A stretch of 37,030 nt of DNA from Pirellulaceae bacterium (GTDB taxonomy: Bacteria; Planctomycetota; Planctomycetia; Pirellulales; Pirellulaceae): assembly GCA_016784735.1 (NCBI GenBank), contig JADHUC010000093.1, positions 1 to 37,030 on the forward strand, written 5' to 3'. Positions 32,172-37,030 of the stretch are shown here, in pieces. The notes beneath the pieces were generated by a model. That model had not been told where the DNA came from and did no database searches. It worked only from the letters and a program-made list of their open reading frames with translations. Positions within the stretch are counted from its first letter, which is position 1. Each line of letters begins with the position of its first letter. A program made the position numbers and the translations under genes.

Positions 32172-33491
32172 TCACAGTACACCCGACAAGTCGGCGATGA
32201 ACACTTGGCGTCGTCCGTCGGGGGCTCCGTTGAAGCAGACCTTCTTGAAGTCGCGACTCCAGGCGGGATGAGGGTCCAGACGCAAAGTTCCGCGGCCGAG
32301 ATCTCCTTTGCGACCCAGCGTGTATATGTGACAGACCACCTCTACCTCGTCCGCCGCCGTGTCCAGCAGCCGTATGGGAACCTCTTTGTTCGGCGGGACG
32401 ACGCCTTCGGAAGAGTAGGCGTCGGTGACCAGATACTTCCCGTCCGCGGTAATGCTGGGGTGCCCGCCGCCGGGATGCTTCTCGCTGATCACTCGGAAAT
32501 CCGACCCATCATAGCGATATTCACAGAACAGCAGTTTGTTTCCATGGGGCCTCAGATTCATGATCAAGTGTTCGCCGTCTGGATGCCAGTTGGGATGGTG
32601 ACCGCCTTTGCTCCACAGGCCGTGATCGATGGCCAGCTTGATGTCGCTGCCATCCGTCTTGAACGTGAGGACCGACAGTTTCTGGCGGCCCGTCGCTCTG
32701 GGAATCGCCCGAAAAACTTCCATGATTCGCGTGTTTTGGCGATTGAACTTCGAATGGAACAGGTAGCACACCATGTTCGCAAGAGACTGGGGGTCCCTGA
32801 TCCGTTCATACAAGTCGGCGACGCTGACCAACAACTGCTTCTGGTTCGTCCGCAGGTCCGTCTTCCAAAGGCCTTCGTCCGGTGAAGCCATCACCGACAG
32901 ACGCGGCACGTTTTTCCAATCGACCGGCACGCCATAACCAAACTGTGTGGAGTTCATCAGTTCGAGCGGGAACCCGATCACGCTCGACTCGTCGGGAGCG
33001 ATGTGGTACATCGGGCCGGCGAACGCCTTCGCCTCGCCCGTTTCCAGGTCCAATCGCACGGCCACGCCTCGACCATCGATCAGGTCGTTGGTGTACAGAT
33101 GCCGGTCCGTTCGGCCCCAATTCAGATTCGCGCCCAATTGAAAGCCCCACCCCTTGGTCATGTAGACCGTTTCAATCGTATGCGATTCAAGATCGATGAC
33201 GCAGACGTCAGCCGTGTCACCTGGGTTCGGTTGACGATCCTGGAACGGGAACCGTGTCACCGCCAGGTACCGTTGTGAAGGGCTGAACGGACAAATGTCG
33301 TAGAAGGTGTGCAGATAGAAACCGTCGTCCGGAGTCACGCAAGTGACCTTGCCAAATGTTTCCCCCGGACGATACGGACGCACGGTGAACGAACGTTTGT
33401 CCGAAGCCGGCTTCGCCACCGCCCAAACGCCGGGGCCGACGGTGCCCGCTATCAGCCCGGCTGATGTACGTAAAAAAGCTCTGCGTCTCAT
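32172..33491 (-). CDS. Tat-exported PD40-type beta-propeller protein, oligogalacturonate-lyase-like
   Basis: The product has 439 residues from the ATG at 33491; AGGAG lies upstream and a twin-arginine signal follows (MRRRAFLRTSAGLIAGTV). Propeller blades include ICPFSPSQRYLAVTRF, VCVIDLESHTIETVY, HIAPDESSVIGFPLEL, NWHPDGEHLIMNLRP, GHPSITADGKYLVTDA and AWSRDFKKVCFNGAPDGRRQ. A His-rich GGHHPNWHP and GGGHPS could bind a metal or substrate. The general pattern is that of the WD40/PD40 TolB-like group and of PL22 oligogalacturonate lyases, much like the protein at 3578. A lyase activity is inference. It is divergent from the rsb operon and separated from the beta-lactamase-like gene by the repeat at 32077. 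Confidence 0.7.
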   Translation of the reverse strand: MRRRAFLRTSAGLIAGTVGPGVWAVAKPASDKRSFTVRPYRPGETFGKVTCVTPDDGFYLHTFYDICPFSPSQRYLAVTRFPFQDRQPNPGDTADVCVIDLESHTIETVYMTKGWGFQLGANLNWGRTDRHLYTNDLIDGRGVAVRLDLETGEAKAFAGPMYHIAPDESSVIGFPLELMNSTQFGYGVPVDWKNVPRLSVMASPDEGLWKTDLRTNQKQLLVSVADLYERIRDPQSLANMVCYLFHSKFNRQNTRIMEVFRAIPRATGRQKLSVLTFKTDGSDIKLAIDHGLWSKGGHHPNWHPDGEHLIMNLRPHGNKLLFCEYRYDGSDFRVISEKHPGGGHPSITADGKYLVTDAYSSEGVVPPNKEVPIRLLDTAADEVEVVCHIYTLGRKGDLGRGTLRLDPHPAWSRDFKKVCFNGAPDGRRQVFIADLSGVL

Positions 33492-33839
33492 CGTTATGTT
33501 CTCCTGGGTTTGACAGTATGTTAGTGCGCTGAGTCGCTTGAATCTATATACCCGCGGTAACGGCCCGACGACTTTCGCCATGAACACGCATACAACGTCG
33601 TGACCGGCAGGCTCGCGTCTCGTTGGAGGCCCAAGAAGAGACGGAGCGGCTGGTGCGCGATCAGGAGATCGCCCTGATGCAGCGGAAGCGAGTGAATACG
33701 TGGTTTTGCACCACGTCGCGCCGCTGGAGGTTGGCTCCGCGATTCGGATGACCATGGGTAGCTTGACGATAGTCGCGCAACCACGTAGAACATGCGCCAT
33801 GTCCATCACGGCATTGAAGTTAGACAAGGAGATCTCGAA
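33492..33839. other. Intergenic region upstream of the rsb operon; possible coding remnant
   Basis: This 348-bp stretch lies between the divergent propeller gene and the rsbR-like gene. From about 33581 to 33751 an open frame without a start reads QARVSLEAQEETERLVRDQE then IALMQRKRVNTW, a coiled-coil-like sequence. It may be the remnant of a lost gene. It has no ribosome site and I recognise no family. No clear promoter or terminator was settled on. Confidence 0.4.
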
Positions 33840-34703
33840 ATGGCTGGTGAGATGAGTGTTCAGGATTTGCTTGCGTCCAAAGAGAAAGAACTGCTGGAAA
33901 CTTGGATGACGGCCCAGACTGCGGACGCCGCGTTGCGAGCGGATCTACTGAGTGTCGACGACCTGCGCAAGCAGTCGATTGAGTTTTTGCGGGCCTTTGT
34001 CCAGGCTATGGCGTCGGGGAATCTGGGAGACATCGCGCAGCCCGAATATGCGAAGGTGCGAGATACGCTGAAATCAATATCGAAAAGCCGGGCTACACAG
34101 GGCTTCACTCCGTCCGAAACGGCGGCGTACATTTTCAGCCTCAAGGACAGCATCCTCGAATTGCTGCAAGCAGAATTTGGCGGCGTACCCGATCGGCTGA
34201 ACACTGAAGTGATCCGCATCTCGAAGCTCTTGGACAAACTGGGGCTGATCACGTTCGAGGAATACACGCGGGGACGCGAAGAGACCGTGAAAGAGCAGCA
34301 GAAAAGTATCCTCGAAATGTCTTCGCCCATCGTTACGCTCTGGGAGAAGATTCTGGCCGTGCCCATCATCGGTTTGCTGGACAGCCGGCGAACGCAACAG
34401 ATTATGGAAGAGCTGCTGCAGACGATCGTCCAGACCGGTTCGAAGGTGGCTGTCATCGACATCACGGGCGTGGGCGTGATGGACACGTTGGTGTCGACGC
34501 ATCTGATCAAGACAGCCAGTGCCGTGAAGCTGCTGGGCGCCGAGGCCGTGATTACCGGTATCCGTCCCGAAGTCGCTCAAACCGTGGTACACCTTGGTGT
34601 GGACCTGGGCGGTTTGGTGACACGAGCCAGCATGGCTGATGGGCTGGCTTACGCGTTCACCAAGCTGGGCCTGCACGTTGTGGAGAAGAAGACCGATGCG
34701 TAA
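33840..34703 (+). CDS. rsbR: RsbR-like stressosome scaffold/sensor protein
   Basis: The product has 287 residues. The ATG at 33840 is 8 bases after AAGGAG. An N-terminal sensory domain (about 5-150) is helical (LLASKEKELLETWM, DDLRKQSIEFLRAF, SISKSRATQGFTPSETAAYI) and matches the RsbRD-N globin-like group. A helical linker leads to a STAS domain from about 160 (SSPIVTLWEKILAVPIIG, TQQIMEELLQTIVQTG, VAVIDITGVGVMDTLVSTHL). The Asp-Thr in VMDTLVS and the Thr in DSRRTQQ fall where B. subtilis RsbR is phosphorylated by RsbT. With RsbS it would build the stressosome core, and it probably perceives an environmental signal. Stop and the next start overlap by 8 bp. Confidence 0.9.
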   Translation: MAGEMSVQDLLASKEKELLETWMTAQTADAALRADLLSVDDLRKQSIEFLRAFVQAMASGNLGDIAQPEYAKVRDTLKSISKSRATQGFTPSETAAYIFSLKDSILELLQAEFGGVPDRLNTEVIRISKLLDKLGLITFEEYTRGREETVKEQQKSILEMSSPIVTLWEKILAVPIIGLLDSRRTQQIMEELLQTIVQTGSKVAVIDITGVGVMDTLVSTHLIKTASAVKLLGAEAVITGIRPEVAQTVVHLGVDLGGLVTRASMADGLAYAFTKLGLHVVEKKTDA

Positions 34704-35076
34704 GATCCCCATCATCAAGATCAAAGAAAACTTGATCGTCTCGCTGCAGTTCGACATTGACGACAAGACGGCGCTCAGCCTGCAGACCGATCTTCTCCAG
34801 GAAATCCGCCGCACCGGCGCTACGGGCGTGCTGATCGAGCTATCGGCGTTGGACATGGTGGATTCCTTCATGGGCCGGACCCTCTCGGATATCTCGCGCA
34901 TGTCGGCCAGCATGAACGCCCGCACGGTGATCGTGGGCATTCAGCCGTCAGTCGCCATCACGCTGGTCGAGTTGGGTCTTCAGTTGGAAGGCGTGTACAC
35001 GGTACTGAACGTGGAAGACGGCCTCGATCTGCTGGAAAAGCTCCGAACGGAAGAGGTGGAACATGGTCAGGCCTGA
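34696..35076 (+). CDS. rsbS: RsbS-like single-domain STAS stressosome protein
   Basis: The product has 126 residues: one STAS domain without other parts. KIPIIKIKENLIVSLQFDID forms the first strands, VLIELSALDMVDSFMGRTL contains the phosphorylatable serine (Ser57, equal to Ser59 of B. subtilis RsbS), and ARTVIVGIQPSVAITLVELG the following helix. The expected roles are core subunit of the stressosome and anchor for the kinase RsbT until phosphorylated. The ATG lies in the end of the rsbR-like gene (8-bp overlap), and the gene's own end overlaps the rsbT-like gene by 14 bp, so the three are translationally linked. Confidence 0.92.
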   Translation: MRKIPIIKIKENLIVSLQFDIDDKTALSLQTDLLQEIRRTGATGVLIELSALDMVDSFMGRTLSDISRMSASMNARTVIVGIQPSVAITLVELGLQLEGVYTVLNVEDGLDLLEKLRTEEVEHGQA

Positions 35077-35467
35077 CGTGCGCGAGGTCCGTATCCAGAA
35101 AGAAGAGGACCTGCTGCACGCTCGACAGGCGATCCGCGAACTTTCTACCGAAATGGGTTTTGGGCTGGTGGACCAGACGCGACTGGTTACGGCCGTCAGC
35201 GAGCTGACGCGAAATGCATTCAAGTACGCTGGCGGCGGCGTTCTTGCGTTGGAGCATATCGAGCGGAACGGCAAAACCGGCATCCGCGTAACCGTCACCG
35301 ATCACGGTCCGGGGATCGCCGACATCGAACTTGCCATGACCGCAGGATACTCCAGCTCGAACGGACTGGGCCACGGCTTGAGCGGAAGCAAGCGTTTGAT
35401 GGATGGACTCGAAATCCAGTCGAAAGTCGGTGAAGGAACCAAGGTCGTCGCGGTGAAATGGATGTGA
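35063..35467 (+). CDS. rsbT: RsbT-like serine/threonine kinase (GHKL ATPase)
   Basis: The product has 134 residues. The kinase fold is compact: N-box ELTRNAFKYAGGG (Glu47, Asn51 for Mg-ATP), G1 box TDHGPGIAD (79-87), G2 region GLGHGLSGSKRLMD (101-114) and GEGTKV. It would phosphorylate RsbR and RsbS on stress, be released, and activate an output partner such as an RsbU-type phosphatase, which is not inside this window. The length matches B. subtilis RsbT (133). A GGAAGAGG ribosome site within the end of the rsbS-like gene precedes the ATG. Confidence 0.92.
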   Translation: MVRPDVREVRIQKEEDLLHARQAIRELSTEMGFGLVDQTRLVTAVSELTRNAFKYAGGGVLALEHIERNGKTGIRVTVTDHGPGIADIELAMTAGYSSSNGLGHGLSGSKRLMDGLEIQSKVGEGTKVVAVKWM

Positions 35468-35542
35468 TGCAGCGCCAGCTTTATGCACCCCACCGAGCCC
35501 GTCTCGAATGGTGTAAGGATAAGCGAAAATGCTAGGTATGGT

Positions 35543-35715
35543 AACCCGAAGCGTAAGCGAGGCACCGCGGTATCAAAACCCGAAGCGTAAGCGAGGCACC
35601 GCGGTATCAAAACCCGAAGCGTAAGCGAGGACGAAGCGGTTTCCAGCCTCATTCCTCGCTTACGCTTCGGGTTACGATGGGGAGACATTTTCATTCCTCG
35701 CTTACGCTTCGGGTT
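35543..35715. repeat. REP-like array: three direct and two inverted copies of a 20-bp unit
   Basis: Three forward copies of AACCCGAAGCGTAAGCGAGG start at 35543, 35577 and 35611, exactly 34 bp apart, with the same 14-bp spacer (CACCGCGGTATCAA). Two reverse copies follow at 35654-35673 and 35696-35715, each inside a shared 29-bp unit. Opposed copies can pair into a large stem. The array fills the 339-bp gap between the rsbT-like gene and the fused kinase/phosphatase gene. The rest of that gap is not recognised. It may weaken or end transcription between the two halves of the stressosome locus. Confidence 0.9.
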
Positions 35716-35806
35716 ACGATGCCATCAATGCCGCCAAAGTCCTTGATCTCCCAACATTCGGCCCTGTGCCGGTGGAAACGGGTTTGACAACTAAAGCACC
35801 GCCATC

Positions 35807-36868
35807 ATGGACGTAGCAAGCTCACATATCGCCATCGACATTTGCGAATGGGCTCATATGGCCAAGGCCCGTCGGCGGGCGGCCGAATTGGCAACGAAGC
35901 TGGGGTTCACGGAACAGGCCGTGGGTGAGGTCTCGATCGTCATGGTCGAGTTGACCGAAAACCTGGTCGCTCACGGCGCCGTTCGAGGACGAATTCTGTT
36001 GTCCGTAGTCGAACAGGGCGACCGGAAAGGCCTTCAAATCATCTCGGAAGACAGCGGGCCTGGTATCGCCGATGTCAGTTGGGCAATCCAAGACGGTCAC
36101 TCGAAGAAGACAACCCTGGGCATCGGCCTGGGGGCAGTCAAACGGTTGATGGACGAGTTTGACATCATCTCGCAGACGGAGCGAAAGGGAACGACGGCAA
36201 AAGCAGACAACAAGCAAGGCATCGGCACGGTCGTGGGGGCACGCAAATGGTTGCCTGCGCAAGGCGCTGAAACAACCAAACCGGCGGCGACCATGTCCTT
36301 TGGCATCATGAGCCGGCCCGTTCAGGGCGAGACGGCCAATGGCGATGGTTACTTTCTGAAATACGACAAAGACGCCGTCTTAGTCGCTACGATCGACGGG
36401 TTGGGCCACGGACCGGACGCCGAAGCCGCCACCCGCGAAGCCACCGCCACGTTGGCCGACGAATCCTCGAAGCCGCTGGACGTCATACTGGCCAGCATGC
36501 ACAAGCGATTGCGCAAGACGCGAGGCGTTGCCGTGTCCCTGGCTCGCATCCGTCCGGTCGACGGCACCATGGACTACGCAGGCGTGGGGAATGTGGTGAC
36601 GCGAGTGTACAATTCTCCCCAACCGGTCCGACCTGTCAACTTCAACGGTATTGTGGGCGCGAACCTGCGCCAAATTCGTGTCTACCAATACCCCTGGCAC
36701 GCGCAGAACGTGCTGATCATGACCAGTGACGGTATCTCGGAGAAGTACGACCCTGACAGTTATCCAGGGCTGTTGGGCAAGCACCCCATGATCATCTCTT
36801 CGGTGCTTTTGCGTGATTTCGGTCGCGAAAACGACGACGCCACAGTGGCCGTTGGAGCAAAACCATGA
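35807..36868 (+). CDS. RsbT-like GHKL ATPase fused to RsbX-type PP2C/SpoIIE phosphatase
   Basis: The product has 353 residues. Residues about 1-150 are an anti-sigma/RsbT-type ATPase with N-box VELTENLVAHGA (Glu48, Asn52), G1 SEDSGPGIAD and GIGLGAVKRLMDEFD. Residues about 165-350 are a SpoIIE/PP2C-like phosphatase: DAVLVATIDGLGHGPDAEAA holds metal-binding Asp, then LIMTSDGISEKYD and NDDATVAVG hold the others. RsbX in B. subtilis is the stand-alone phosphatase that resets RsbR and RsbS; here it seems joined to a kinase domain in one chain. No ribosome site is clear before the ATG at 35807, and a start at 35860 (MAKARRR) is possible. The next gene starts by an ATGA overlap. Confidence 0.85.
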   Translation: MDVASSHIAIDICEWAHMAKARRRAAELATKLGFTEQAVGEVSIVMVELTENLVAHGAVRGRILLSVVEQGDRKGLQIISEDSGPGIADVSWAIQDGHSKKTTLGIGLGAVKRLMDEFDIISQTERKGTTAKADNKQGIGTVVGARKWLPAQGAETTKPAATMSFGIMSRPVQGETANGDGYFLKYDKDAVLVATIDGLGHGPDAEAATREATATLADESSKPLDVILASMHKRLRKTRGVAVSLARIRPVDGTMDYAGVGNVVTRVYNSPQPVRPVNFNGIVGANLRQIRVYQYPWHAQNVLIMTSDGISEKYDPDSYPGLLGKHPMIISSVLLRDFGRENDDATVAVGAKP

Positions 36869-37030
36869 ACATCGGCCAGATCCAGGTCAAAAGCGAAAGA
36901 GATATCGTCACGGTCCGCCAGGCGGTCAAGGGCCTGGGCGCGTCGATGGGTTTTGAATTTCTGGATAGCGTTCGCATCGCTACGGCGGCCAGCGAACTGA
37001 CTCGCAACGTGCTGGAGCACGCCGGCGGGG
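36865..37030 (+). CDS. Second RsbT-like GHKL ATPase, 3' end outside the window
   Basis: The frame opens at ATG 36865, overlapping the TGA of the fusion gene (ATGA), and stays open to the window edge, giving 55 codons. It reads IQVKSERDIVTVRQAVKGL, then IATAASELTRNVLEHAGG, with the N-box Glu and Asn of RsbT/RsbW-type kinases. The layout is close to the RsbT-like protein at 35063 (EVRIQKEEDLLHARQAI, SELTRNAFKYAGGG). It is therefore a likely paralogue in the same pathway. Confidence 0.85.
   Translation, partial: MNIGQIQVKSERDIVTVRQAVKGLGASMGFEFLDSVRIATAASELTRNVLEHAGG

Noticed and set aside
35543..35630. Three evenly spaced direct repeats that could suggest a CRISPR array.
   Set aside because: The 14-bp spacers are identical, inverted copies follow, and no cas genes are near; it is a REP-like array.
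35780..35806. TTGACA just upstream of the fused kinase/phosphatase gene as a promoter.
   Set aside because: It is too close to the ATG to leave room for a -10 box and start site.

Overview
The window looks like a piece of a planctomycete chromosome, probably from the Pirellulales and its relatives. The clues are a short membrane-anchored leucine-rich repeat protein with the phylum's typical SLRTLLIVV start, two iduronate-2-sulfatase-like enzymes, several Tat- or Sec-exported polysaccharide enzymes, a C69 dipeptidase, a stressosome operon, and dispersed palindromic repeats with the core CCGAAGCGTAAGCGAGG (read NPKRKRG in one frame). Genes lie on both strands in short transcription units, most with clear Shine-Dalgarno sites. 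The phylum assignment is inference from these features, not from a marker gene.

Left part (1-10.6 kb): a truncated beta-helix protein and an LRR protein on the minus strand, then on the plus strand a carboxypeptidase-regulatory-like exported protein and an oligogalacturonate-lyase-like beta-propeller. Next comes a minus-strand operon of a C69 dipeptidase broken by a frameshift, a glycerophosphodiester phosphodiesterase starting on an ATGA overlap, and a GH105-type unsaturated rhamnogalacturonyl hydrolase with a degenerate M14-like front domain.

Middle part (9.2-15.4 kb): an accessory region. A condensation-superfamily acyltransferase, a radical SAM/SPASM protein and an RIO/WaaP-like kinase lie next to each other. 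A 131-bp MITE-like element supplies the stop codon of the kinase. A three-gene cassette follows: two small proteins with a possible histone-fold pattern and an HNH nuclease. It sits between an intact 3' end of the neighbouring lyase gene and a displaced, 93%-identical 149-bp copy of that same 3' end.

Right-middle part (15.5-33.5 kb): a carbohydrate-degrading region. It holds a 1475-residue LamG plus PcRGLX/YetA-like rhamnogalacturonan lyase candidate, a sialidase-like propeller, a tiny lysine-rich protein, a methyltransferase, two sulfatases, a xylose-isomerase-like TIM-barrel protein preceded by the 5' fragment of a RAYT transposase, a second beta-helix protein, a coupled beta-lactamase-like hydrolase / CocE hydrolase pair, and a Tat-exported beta-propeller. 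With GH105 and the beta-helix proteins, this suggests use of pectin/rhamnogalacturonan-like and sulfated polysaccharides. That is an inference from families; substrates are not shown.

Right end (33.8-37.0 kb): an rsbR-rsbS-rsbT stressosome operon with overlapping genes, an inverted/direct REP-like array, then an RsbT-like kinase fused to an RsbX-like phosphatase and the start of a second RsbT-like kinase, cut by the window edge. No sigma factor is visible inside the window.
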